DNA of 64,000 nucleotides from assembly GCF_001625305.1 (NCBI RefSeq), contig NW_017803713.1:2253850-2317849 (forward strand), written 5' to 3'. Of the stretch, positions 20,713 to 32,600 are shown piece by piece. The DNA is from Branchiostoma belcheri. Its lineage: Eukaryota; Chordata; Leptocardii; Amphioxiformes; Branchiostomatidae. Position 1 is the stretch's first letter. The number at the start of each line of letters is the position of its first letter. The translations under genes and the position numbers were made by a program. The notes beneath the pieces were generated by a model. That model saw nothing but the letters and a program-made list of their open reading frames with translations, was not told where the DNA came from and did no database searches.

Positions 20713-21746
20713 TTTTTTATTGTTTATATGGTCGATGTGCAATAAAAAAAAAACAATGCGAGGGGAATGCTCGGAAAATATTTTTGCGCGTTACGCCCTA
20801 TAACAACCACAATCTATCGCAATTTGTTTCACACTTCATGTTTGTAGAGGTCATCATAGAAAGGGTTTTTATCTGAGTGACTGCGCTCAAATAAGTGGTA
20901 GAGTGCAGTCGATTAACCATCGTCATTGGCCAAGGTAACGGTAGCTGAAGACTGGGATACCGGCTATTATACCTAGTCGTAGTTCGACGACTTTTGAAAA
21001 CCAGACTTGTACTTTTTATTTCATACTTTATACTTTTACTTGTACTTTGTACTTTTGTACGTTGAATTTGGAAGGACATTAGTAGAAGAGAAATTTCAAA
21101 TTTTATCACGGACGCTAGAGAGTTTTGGGCAATCTGTACTGATTTGACGAAAAACAATTTACCGTATAACAAATACGTGTAAGTTGCTCGAGAGAAAAAA
21201 TTATTGTGCAAAGTCACATCTATACATGTAGTGTAACCTTGATCAATCCATACGCAATAAATATATTCAAATTCTTCCAAATGAGATGATGGCAAAAGAG
21301 TGAAAAATACCCTTCATGGATAGAGCAAGAGGTAACGTTATTAGCAAAAATGCTCCGATGTAACTTTTCCGGGCCCGAAACTGTTCGGTAAACTTTCGGC
21401 GGACCGTTTCGGTAGGCGCGGTTGACACTTTTGAACCCTAGCCCCAGTTTCAGGTGAGCTGTTTGTATTTCACCTGTGCAACTGTACAAACAACAAACAC
21501 AGCCGCGTTACCACCACAGGTCACAGGTCACCAGACATGCGTGCTGGTCGGTCGGTATGGAGACTTGGAGCCGCGCGACTCTTCATCTCACCTGCTTGAA
21601 CCTGGCGTAAAATTCACCTGCCGCATAACACAGGCCATTTCATTTACCTGTCAAGTTATCTTGTGATACAGAGGGGCCTCCAAAAGGTGACATTTGAACT
21701 AAGACTTGAGAGAGCGAGCCTGTCTCGCGCTTCTACAGGTGTCAGG

Positions 21747-23936
21747 ATGCCCGGCAACATGCTACTCGGCTCCATCCAGATCTCAGGTGAACACCTGTCC
21801 ACGGTGGAGGTCCGAGACATCTGCGACTCCTTAAAGAATAACTCCACCCGCCTGCTCAGTCTTAGAGGGTGTAAGATCGACGACGAAGACTTCGGGCCGC
21901 TGGCCACGGCGATTGGGGAGAGCAAATCCATCGTGCAGCTGAACTTGAACCTGGGCGTAGTCTCGGATATCAGTCGAGCGAGACTTCTGGGAGAGGCGCT
22001 GACAAGGAATAGATCGCTAAATTCATTGTTGTAAGTCACGTTAGGTAATCATTTCTGGAACACACGTCTAATGCAGATGGTATTTGATGGGCTAAATGAG
22101 GTCTTAAGTGTTATTGTTATTGTATTAAATGTCGCATTAGAGTGACCAAGGACATTGTGTGTAGGAGTGACAAGCTCCGTATGCTCAGATCGCGTGCAGC
22201 GTGTCTTATTACATCGCGTTGTCGTTTTACTGGCGTCTGGGAGACATTAACCGTTACTTCTATCGTGCCCTGTCTTTTTCTAAGTGATGTTTGATACCTG
22301 ACTCTTGCCTTCAGTGGCCCTTTGGTTTTGTGGAGCCATGGCAACTGCCTTGACTATCGAACAATGCCTTAAGGAAGTCATTTCATTATCTGCTAATCTG
22401 TAACGGAAGGATGATTAACGTTAGGGAAACTGCTGTTGTAAAACGTTTAAGGTTAGGTGAAAGACTAAGGACTGCTCCATCATTTAATCTGAATGCCACC
22501 CATACTTACCTACATTTGCAAAGTTGAAAATAAGGCCAATGTGTGTTTGTTGTATGTTTATGAAAAAGAGTAAAAAGTATGATGCATGGACCCAGCTTAT
22601 CGCATCTAGTATCAATCGTCAACTTTTTAGCATATTAACAAGATCCTGCTTCCTCATGTAGCCTCCATGGCAGCCCCCTGGGTGATGATGGCCTGACTGT
22701 GCTGATCCCATCACTGTCCACCCACCCCTTCCTGACCTCATTGGACCTGGGGGACTGTCGGCTGGGGGATGGCTCCATCAAACTCATCAGCACATTGTTA
22801 CCTCCTGATGGAGCCAGACAAGGTGAGAATGTCTGTTGGAAAAACTGTTTATCCAAGGAGCTATAAATCACATGTCCATATTTTTATGTTAATTGAACCT
22901 CGTGACCTTGAGTAGAACATCAAAAGGTTGCTTATTTTACACACACTTAATATGATGATAACATTTCCCTGTCCAGGAATCCATGACCTAACCCTGAGTG
23001 CCAACCCAGCCATTACTGCACGAGGTTGGGCCCAACTGTCAGTGGCGCTGTCTAGCAGCTCAACCATCAGAACTCTGTGTCTGGACTATAACTCCATTGG
23101 AGACTATGGAGCTGGGATGCTGGCCGTGGTTGTGGCAGGCAGCAGGACACTAGAGGTGCTCGACTTGGAGGGGACTGGGATGACTGAATTTGGGGGACAG
23201 GTAGAGATATACCTTTGATTATTTGGATGAGTTTGATGTTTATAATTATTTTGGCTTGTCAATTCTTATATCCTAGCGTCAAGTTGCTGAAAGAAACAGA
23301 TTACTAGTAGTTGAACATTTTTCACAAAACTCAGTATTAAACCATTAGGGTTTATTGATACTAAAAATTCAATTACACTTTGTGACTGCCTTTTTTTCTC
23401 ATTTAATCTTACAAGCAAGTTTGGGAAAGGGTTGTTCATCAAACAATGAAGGTGTTGATGACAATTCAAATCACAGAGAGATATTGTAATTAAGTAAAAA
23501 ATCAATATTAAGACATTACACCACCTCCAGGTGTTCCTGGACCTGGTGCAGAACTACCCTGTGACCCTGAAGCAGCTGGTTCTGTGTGAGAACGGTGTGA
23601 GTGAGGAGACACAGCAGCAGGTCAACAGCTGCCTGTCTGTCAACACAGAGGACACAGCTCAAGAGGAGGCTGGTAAGGACTCCACCTCCCAAGTGTCATG
23701 TAACTTGGTCTTGGCATTTGTGATAGAAGCTCCATGTTATAAGGGAAATTTCCTGCTCATTTGCACAACTACACCATGGCCTGTGTTCCTACAGGAGGTT
23801 GGTAATGGACATACCGGTAGTTTTCAGTTTGCACCTTTGTTCTGTTTCAGCCCCAGCAGAACCTGGCCCATCCACCAGTGGAATCCCCCGCAGGTCACAT
23901 GACAGGGACACGGCAGCAGCTGCTGTGGAGGCTTAA
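21747..23936 (+). CDS. LRRC73: Leucine-rich repeat-containing protein 73
   Basis: Exons 21747-22030, 22662-22822, 22977-23200, 23531-23672 and 23851-23936 join in phase to 298 residues (human ~316). The protein begins MPGNMLLGSIQISGEHLSTV, matching the LRRC73 start GSIQISGE. It carries RI/NOD3-type leucine-rich repeats: LLSLRGCKIDDEDFGPLA, LNLNLGVVSD, FLHGSPLGDDGL, LDLGDCRLGDGSIKLI, LTLSANPAITARGWAQL, LDYNSIGDYGAGMLAV, LEVLDLEGTGMTEFG. The C-terminal tail is short and Ala-rich. A second ATG five codons in would also fit. The function of LRRC73 is not established. It is convergent with WARS1. Confidence 0.94.
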
Positions 23937-25456
23937 AGCGGATTCAAGCAATATAACTTTCAGCCAGCAATCTAATAGTGCCATGTGGCACCAGATTTGT
24001 ACTACATGTAGTTTCCTACTATATACATGTATGATATATGTGGCATGATAGAAGACTAGAGGAAAAGTGCCATCCATTTTTTTTTACTGCCGAGTAGAAA
24101 TGGATGGTTTGAAACGACCTCTACTCTAGACTGAAGGAAGACTATGAAGTGTCCATATTCCTTGTATGATAGAGTGATGTTATTGCTTTTTGAGTGTTAG
24201 TAGTACAATATAGCCCCTCAACTGGAGCTATAGAATGTTTCTGCATCAGTGGCATTGATGTACAATGTAGATAGTTGTTTTATACAATTTATTTTCATAT
24301 AATTTAATTTTGATGGCAGAATAGTCATATAAGATGTAAAAAATCATAAGACAAGTCTTTAATCAGTTGTAAATGATTTTTGACAAGAAAAACATATTTA
24401 GTCAACCCTTGCCTGGGGTTAATGTATGCAGGATGCTATGTTGACTGTATACTGCTGACTTCATCTTTTACAAGATGTTTACTTCATTGATAAATTGATA
24501 TGATGCTTGAGTGTACAAATTTTACTTTGTGTACTTAATGATGTCTAGAAAATAGAAACAGTACAGAATGTTTTCAAGACTTAGTTTCTTTATTTGTTCT
24601 TGCCTATATTCGGGAAGCATGTATGTAATGCTGCTATGGCCTGGTGTCATGCAGACATATTACAGGTGTATAGGGATAACCACATTCTCATAATTTACAT
24701 ACCGGTATACGTGTAACATTAACTGTTACATACAACAGAGAAATTTCTATGAAATCCTCTATCCATACGTTCAACTTACTTTCCAAGCAGATACAGTACA
24801 TACATGGCAAATAAAAGATTTTTTTGTCAAACAATACATCATTAAAATTATATCATAGCCAGTCATCTGCTACCTTACAAATGAAAAGGGCACCATCCTA
24901 CAGTTCTAATTTCCGATTAGAATCGACTATTATTGCAATGCAAAGAAGCCGTGAAACTTGAGGCTGGATGGTGATAAACTGAATTTTTCATATCTTGAAG
25001 TTGTAACACATGCTGAGGTATTTCTCTCCAATTAAAATACATAGTAAGGATTTTAATTTTACTGAATCCAAAAGTATGTATTCTTTTTCAATACAGATAC
25101 TAAGTGACTGAATTTGACTAATACCAATACAGCAAGACCGATAAAATTGCTTCTTCATATCAATATTTGTTTGGTTTGTATCACACATAGCTTTTTGTTA
25201 CACCTGATACTTTGAAGTGCACCATTAAGGATACATGTGCATGTATAAACTACTAGTACATATGGTGAAATAATGGACTCTGTAGAGACTCTTCCATACT
25301 GTTATTAGTGTAGTCATCTACAACACTTAAGTAACAACATACACAACTGTTTTCATTTACAGGAAGACATTTGACTTTTGGAGAATAATTTTTTGTGCAG
25401 ATTTCCCAAGTGTCATATCCTTATACTAAAGGATAATTTTAAACATTATTCCATGC
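23937..25456. other. Convergent 3' region of LRRC73 and WARS1
   Basis: AT-rich non-coding sequence. AATAAA at 24810-24815 on the plus strand could end LRRC73, and TTTATT at 24589-24594 could end WARS1 on the minus strand; if both are used the two 3' UTRs overlap. No exon is visible. Confidence 0.35.
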
Positions 25457-28400
25457 TCAATAATTATACTTCAACTTCCTTGGTGTCATGAACTCCTTGA
25501 CGGTTTCGTCAGTGACCTGTTTTCTCCTCTCTATGTGGTCAGACACGACCTTCTGCAGGATTCCGATCAATTCTTTCTTCAGCTCTCCAGTCAGCATGTT
25601 GCCACTGGAGTAAGCCTAGAACAAGGAATTACATTTGAGTGTCATTGATTTTAAGATAGGAAATTCCCTCTGGCCCTTGTATTTAGGGACAGGGTTCACA
25701 ATCTGCAAACCTGTTGTCACTTAAAAATTCACAAGAAATGTAAACTTTCTGGAAAATATCTGAAGTCAAATATCTTCATAGGTATATAGGAAATTGTAGA
25801 CATATCGATGCCACCAAGTAAAAGGAAGCTTGCCCTTGTATACATTATAAATTTTCATTCAGTAACAAGTTAACATGTTGGGTTTGGTGTCCTTGTAATT
25901 CAGATTTTTCCAGTATAAAGTGACCAGTGTCAGGAATATTCAGTTTTACAGTAATGTAGGTCAGACATAACTGAACTAAGCAGATCTCACCTCTCTTATC
26001 TGCTGCAGTTTGTCGTCATCCTCCATGAAGAAGGTTAAATACATGTAGGACACATCCACGTCCACATTCCCTCCCAGTCTGCGGTGCTCCTCCACTGTCG
26101 CCTGCCCTCCAGAGAACGCATACTTATTGATCTGTGGAAGAGATTTGTACAAGGGGTTTGCACTCATGTGACTATGATGGCAGTATTGTCTATCATGCTG
26201 GATGGTTAACCTGGAGGTTGCCAGGTAAACTTGTTCATGTAACGTTACTCGTATACCAATATGCAATAACAAGGTGAAGTCGCATTATACACATGCATAT
26301 TCATAAGTCTGACTCTCTCAGGTTCAGCTAACCAGCATGGCAGATAATACTTATGTTGCAAATAGCCTATAGAGTCTAGATATTATGGTGATTTCATTGA
26401 CTATGTAGAACAACAAGTGCAAAGTTTTGATTTTAAAAACTCCAAGAGGAGGATTTCAGTGAACAAAGCTTTTTCTCTCTGCAGGAGCCACACAGCTTAC
26501 ACATACAAATAGAGTTGATGTGATTCCACACCTTCTTCTTGATCTGTGCATTGGTATCTGTAAGGTAGATGGATGAGACAGCATCGCTGGCACTCATCTT
26601 GGTCATGGCCCCCTGCAAAGCAGGCAGGAACGTGGTGTGGAGCAGGGCAGGCTTGGGGAAGCCCAGGCGGGGTGCCACATCACGGGTCATTCTGAAGTAT
26701 GGGTCCTGAGGAACAATAAAAAAGTTTCACAAGGCTGTATCGCAATTTTCCTAAACATATTCACTGTACTGTTCTTTGATATCATTGCAAAACTTAGTTG
26801 CTGGCTAATATCAAGTGCTGGCCTCCATCCACTGCTTCAACCACTACTACTTACTTGCTACAGCACCTGGCAATCACAGCAGCACAAATCTGGACAGTTC
26901 ATTTCCCCAGGACTCACCTGGTCAATGGCACAGGGAATGAGACACTGGATATCTTTTCTACCCCCAAAGATTTGTGGGAAGGATGAGCTGAAGGACGGGG
27001 CTGCCTGGATGGATGGGAAACTGATCTTTCCTGGAAACAAAGGAAACACACAAAATGTACAGAATATGTGACAACTGTTGGGAGTAACAAAAATCATGAT
27101 TTATGAAAGCACAGGCCAAAATTGTGACAATTTTTTTCTTGATACATTGTAGATACAATGTATCATGAAAGACTGCTTACCTATACATGTGCTGTCCCCA
27201 AAGCCAAAGATTCCCTTGACTTGGTTAAAGGTGACACATTTCTGAACCTTCAGCATAGTACGGTAGAAATCTGGTGAAGACCTAAACAAGATAGAATTAT
27301 CAATATAACATACCAAAAGATCTCCTTGGAGATTACCACAAATGTTCCTTTTTAGATCAACTTGACTGCTATTTACAAAACATGAGGTAGTTCAAATGGA
27401 AAGACCTGAAATATTTTAGTTTTTTTAGTTGTTTAGTGTAAAAATTAAGTGTGTCAGAAAGGTCTTTGTGTTTGGTTAATAAATATTCTGTCCTGCTGAC
27501 TATTTGCATAAGACAGATAGAGGTACAAATTTCTCAGAAGTCAACATCTAACCCATTTTAGTGAAGCTGTATATGAGTGAAATCTAACCCGATGTAGTCC
27601 ATGTCTGAGAAAATGAAGGTCTTGTCAACATCGAAGCCCAGGGCGATGATATCCTTAGCATTCTCATTGGCCAGTCTCCTGGCCTCCTCTGCAGACAGGT
27701 CCTTCCACAGAAACTTCTCATCATCAGTCAGCTGGATCACCAGGGGAACATCAAAAATGTCCTGTAACCACCTGGAAGTAACACACAAATGCAAGATGGT
27801 GCGGCTGTGTCACACATAAAAAAATACATCTTCAGTAACTGCCATTAGCCATTATATGTAACATTTAAGGCAAGAGTCACAGGACACAAACCTACAGTAA
27901 AATAAGAATTCTTCGTACTTGGTAATCATGAAGGGAATAAGATGTCCCACGTGCATTGCCTCTGATGATGGTCCTCTGCCTGTGTACAGGAAAAATGGCT
28001 TCCCTTTTTCATAGGCATCTAGGATCAGGTTGACATCCCTGCATGAGCAAGAAAATTAATATACATGTATTCTAATTAAACGAAATGTAAAAAAACTAAT
28101 TGATCTTGATTGAAATGAGTGGCATGGATGTAAAATAACGACATGTTATCAGTATGTCATGTCCATGAGTGAACAGTATTGTAACATAATTGTTCCTCAC
28201 TATGCACAACTGCAGGAAGGATGTTAGACGAGTTGGACCATTGTCAACTCAGACCAAGGAGGTTGAATGCTCATCAGGCCAGGGTGGATCGACACCTGGG
28301 TCCTAAGTCATAACAATGGTCAATGGTGTTGGTGCAAGGTTACTGGTCTGAGTTGAAAATGGTCTGACGCTTCATGATCACATGTAGGAAATGTAAATCA

Positions 28401-28804
28401 GTCCACAGTTGGTTGCTAGCCATAACTGATGTTCATACTATCAATCATAGTGTCACAATATCACAAAGATGTGACGTTAAACAGTTTCAGAAAGCTGTGC
28501 TCACCTGTGTGAAAAGATCATGCCTCTAGTCAGCAGATGATGGGCTGGCTTTCCTGTCACTCTCACAATCCTGTCAATCAGGTCTTGCTCAATCTTTGTG
28601 CTCCCAAACTGGGCTACAGGCAGAGATATGTGAGAATACAAAAACTATATTGAGGAGGAGCCTCTTCTTTTTCTTTTATATATTTTGTACAAAGAAAATT
28701 TCAATTTTCAATTTTTTGGTTGTGAAGAAATCATACTAATATCTAAAATGTCAGGTCTCCTGCTTCAAATTGACAAAATCCTCCTGACTGCAACAACAAG
28801 CCTA

Positions 28805-28858
<54 letters not shown>

Positions 28859-29020
28859 GGAGAGAAACTTACCGATTAGCTTGTCATAGTTGACACCTTT
28901 TTGGCTTCCTGACGTGACTTCCCATGGCGTGATCAGCTGGTCCTCAGCCTCCTCCTCTGGTGGGATCTGTCCATCCTGAAGCTTCAGGTTCTCCACACCC
29001 GGAACTGCTTCCTCTGCCAT
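25457..29020 (-). CDS. WARS1: Cytoplasmic tryptophanyl-tRNA synthetase
   Basis: Class Ic synthetase that charges tRNA-Trp in the cytosol. Exons: 28873-29020, 28505-28613, 27919-28038, 27589-27771, 27181-27281, 26918-27030, 26532-26705, 25991-26131, 25457-25615; phases agree and give 415 residues. Marks of the family: [19 protein letters not shown] with the HIGH-type signature [57 protein letters not shown], and the KMSAS loop, ending [11 protein letters not shown]. The ATG at 29020 gives [20 protein letters not shown] followed by [17 protein letters not shown]. No WHEP domain precedes the catalytic part. It shares a promoter region with WDR25. Confidence 0.97.
28229..28371. repeat. Small element with ~26-bp imperfect terminal inverted repeats
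   Basis: GACCATTGTCAACTCAGACC near 28236-28255 is inverted as TGGTCTGAGTTGAAAATGGT near 28344-28363. It lies in a WARS1 intron and looks like a short MITE. The exact ends and target duplication are not clear. Confidence 0.5.
28806..28866. repeat. (CA)n(GA)n microsatellite at the WARS1 intron 1 donor
   Basis: Long GA run that stops just before the 5' splice site of WARS1 exon 1. In the transcript it is a pure CU tract starting within 10 bases of the donor. Confidence 0.95.
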
Positions 29021-29670
29021 ATTGAGTGATGAAATTTCACAACGTGCTCCCCTCTTGCAAGGTGGACGCTTCAACACCGGGTTTCTTCACGTGCTAGTGG
29101 GAGATCATGAGAAAAAACAATGGAAATGAGACGGCTTACAATGAAACACAACCGAAAAGCTCGAAACATAAGGCAAGAAGACTTCCACACACCGTAATAT
29201 CCAGAATAGCACTCATGGGCACTGCTTCTTACAAGCCTCATGCAATAAGTGCCGGTGGAAGAAACTATGTTAAATTTTTAGGTGAATATGTATTACATAT
29301 CTGGTTTGAGTTTGATAAATGGCCGTATGATAGAACACATTGTCCTTTACAACATAATTTTTTTAAATAGTCTTCATAAATGCATTTGTTTTTGGCCTTT
29401 TAGTTTTATGTTGGTGAAATCTTTTGTAGAAATAATTCTATACTATCCCTAAATTGGAGAATAGTTTCTTCCATTTTGATCTTGTAGTAAATCGTAAGCC
29501 CACCCACAATGCACCGTGTGCAGTATCATGGCGGCGTCCGTGATGGACAGGCGATTTTGACGACTTGTGTTCGGGATTTTTCCGCACCAATTCTGGACAC
29601 ATCCAGTGAAAACAACTGTCTAGAAGACCTCTGATTTCTGGGGAATACGTCTGGTCGTGAGTTTGTTGCG
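29021..29670. promoter_or_regulatory. Head-to-head promoter region of WARS1 and WDR25
   Basis: Only 650 bases separate the two ATGs. CCCACAATGCACCGTG from 29503 fits the ZNF143/Staf site (CCCAnnATGCAnYRnG), and ATCATGGCGGC at 29525-29535 fits YY1. Both are common at bidirectional promoters. The ATG within the YY1-like motif opens a 10-codon upstream frame (29528-29560, ending TGA) in the presumed WDR25 leader. Confidence 0.55.
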
Positions 29671-32600
29671 ATGAACGCGCTTGTACAGTACGAGAGCTCC
29701 AGTTCAGACGAGGAGGAGGGGCGGCCACCTTCCGCGGCAAGACAAGCCAAATCTGCAAAGCGAGCTTCTTCCAAGTCTGGCGGGAAGAAGGCCAAAGTGG
29801 CCGCAGCAGAGGTCACCCAGAGTACCAATGTCCAGGCTCAGAATCCGACAGGATATTCAAATGACTGGCAGGCGATGGGTTACGCCCAGCAAGGCTATGG
29901 GCAGACTTGGCCGCAAGGGTACGACTATAGTCAGTACGCACAGGCCTACGGACAATGGGGAGATTATCAACAGTGGGCGAACTACTATGCCGGGTACGGA
30001 CAGCAGCAACAGTACGGTACACAGGCATCCATGCAGCCACCTCCTGTTCCACCACTCACAAGTTCAGTCGGACAATCTACCACTAATGTTACTGCATCAT
30101 CAACCTCAGATGTAACTCCCCAGCCCCCTCCTCCCTCAGGACCCCCCTCAGAGAAACCCCCTCTCCCAACAGGTGCACCACCAGCCCAGCTGACCTCACC
30201 CTCTACCACCGGCCAACAACCAGAGGAAAAGACATCAGTGTCTGAATCGCAAACCACCTCTGCAACGTCGTCTAGCGTAGATTCTCAGGTTAGTGCAGCT
30301 GGGCAGGGGCATGCTGGCTCGCAGGACACCAGCTCTGGCCAGGCAAACATGGACCCCAACATGATGTGGAACAACATGTGGAACTACCAGCAGTATGATC
30401 CACAGGCATGGAGCCAGTATTATGCAGGGCAGGGGTATCAGGACCCTAACATGGCAATGGGTCAGTGGGGCCAATGGGGTCAACAATGGCAGAACTGGCA
30501 GCAGCAGCAACAACAACAGCAAGGTACTGCTGAACAGACTGGACAACAAAAACAACAACAAACCCAGCAGCAAGGCAGCTATCAGACTCCTTCGCCAGCT
30601 GTAACAAGCGACACAGGACAGAAGCCACCTCCTCAGGGGCCACCACCACAAGGGCCACCACCACATGGCCCTCCACCCGGACTGAATGGTCAGGATCAGT
30701 GGCAAAGGCCAGATTGGCAGCAGTCTTGGCACCCTGGCCAACGGCCACCTGGCCCCATGGACCAGGGCCCAAGGATGAGGATGAGGCACATGGGCCCAAT
30801 GGATCATGGGCAACGCCCACGTCACCGTGGCCCCATGGATGGCCCGAGACACCGTCATCCCCCTCCAATGGGCCAGGGACCCCGGATGAGGCATCCTGGG
30901 CCAATGGATCATGGGCCACGTGGTCCACGAGGGCCAATGGACCCAGGGCAAAGGCCAAGACATCATGGACCCATGGACCAGAGACCACGGCATCCCGGTG
31001 GAATGGATCAAAGACCGCGGCACAGGCATCCTGGTCCTATGGATTTTGGACAGCGTCCGCGGCATCCCGGAGGTATGGACCAGCGACCCCGCCACCCCCC
31101 ACCGATGGATAAAGGACAGCAGCCACGGTTTCCAGGTTCAGCAGATCAAGGACCTCGGCTCATGGAGCAGGGGCAACGGCCACGGAACCCTGGAGCAGGG
31201 GATCAGGGACCAAGATCGAGGTTCCCTGGACCAATGGATTCAAGCCAGAGGCCACGACACCCTGGCCCACAGGGGCCAAGGGGAAGAGCTCCAATTATAG
31301 AGGAAGGAAAAGACAGCAGGTGGAGTGGACAGCCTTGGCAGAGAGATAACCGTGGGCCCAAAGATCAGGATGATCAGGAGGAAGATCCGGAGTCGGAACA
31401 GCCTCAAAAGAAGGAAGAGCCAGTTGCTGAGGAGAAACCAAAACCTGCTCTTAGCTTGGCAGAAAGGCTCAAGATGATTGCTGAGTCCAAGGCTCCACAA
31501 ACTGCTTCATCTAGTCATCTAGCTTCACGGCCCACGCCATCAGAGAAAGACAAAAAGAAAGGCTCAGATGAAAAGGGAAATGCAAACTACGTTCCTTTAG
31601 GATTCAACAAACTGCAGCAGTTGTCACGAGGAAATCAGGACAGTGATGATGGCAGAGAAGGAAGAGGGCCCAGAGGTGAACGAGGAGGTCGGGGGGACAG
31701 GGGTGGACGGGGTGGCAGGGGAGGGAGGGACGACCGAGGGGGAAGGAGGAGCAGGTTTGGACAAGACGATGACTCAAGGGGGTCATCATGGGGCCGAGAC
31801 AGAAACCAACCACCCTACAGGTCTGGCAGGGACGGTAGGCCGGAAAGGGAGGGAAGAGATCGAGACAGCAGATCAGACAGAGATGGCCGCCCCAGCAGGT
31901 TCAGTCATGACTCCAGAGATAGACAGGGTGACAGTCAGCAAGAGAGAAGAGGGAGTAGGTTCTCTGGTGGCCCATCTTCACATGGGGATCAGGGCAAACC
32001 TAGTGGAGACTTGGATGGAAGGAAAAGTCGCTGGGAGACCCCCCGTAGCACAGGCACAAGTGATTCTCAGAACCAACCCAAGTCCAGAACAAAGTGGGGA
32101 TCAGAAACCACAGATGGCCAGGAGGGCACTTCAAAAACACTGCTCCCGGATCCTGCAGCTCCTCCAGGAGGAGGAGGCAGTCACCAGGGTAACCCTCCAT
32201 CTCTGTTTGACATCCAAGTTCAACCTTCATCCCATCTACGACAAGCTCAGGGCCAAGGTGGCCAGCAGCAGTGGGAACAGAGAGGGGAGCAGGAGTCCAT
32301 TCATTCTGGCCCAAGAGGATCCCCATCTGCAGGGCCCAGGGGACCGTCTCCTACAGGGCCAAGAGGACCTACCCCTCCTGGACCAAGGGGATCCCCTTCC
32401 CCTGGACCAAGAGGTCCACCACCACCACCTCAGTTTCAGGGACACAACCAAGGAGGGGGGAACTGGTCGCAGCAGAACTTTGGATCCCCTGAGGGACAGG
32501 GCAGTGGGATGAAGAGAATGTCCTCCAATGACTCCCAATTCTCTCCACCAGATGGTGGACCTGGTATTCGTCCCTACACACCCAAACGTGCCAGGCTAGA

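Larger units (their letters stand above)
18143..21746. other. Intergenic between divergent IκB and LRRC73
   Basis: The left 500 bases are the IκB promoter with κB sites. From 18.8 to 19.5 kb it is filled by three foldback repeats. The rest, 19.5-21.7 kb, shows no conserved coding sequence; open frames there lack family similarity and splice context. The right end is the LRRC73 5' flank. Confidence 0.5.

Noticed and set aside
20798..21295. 165-codon open frame on the minus strand
   Set aside because: AT-rich, no splice context and no recognisable motif.
29078..29370. A WHEP-domain exon or other gene between WARS1 and WDR25
   Set aside because: The open frame on the plus strand has no motif, and no WHEP-like sequence is visible on the minus strand.
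30235..31095. 286-codon open frame on the minus strand
   Set aside because: It lies antisense to the repeat part of WDR25 exon 1; the biased GC-rich repeat keeps several frames open. No domain is seen.
31643..32512. 289-codon open frame on the plus strand, other frame
   Set aside because: Shadow of the RGG/Pro-rich part of WDR25; composition only, no family similarity.
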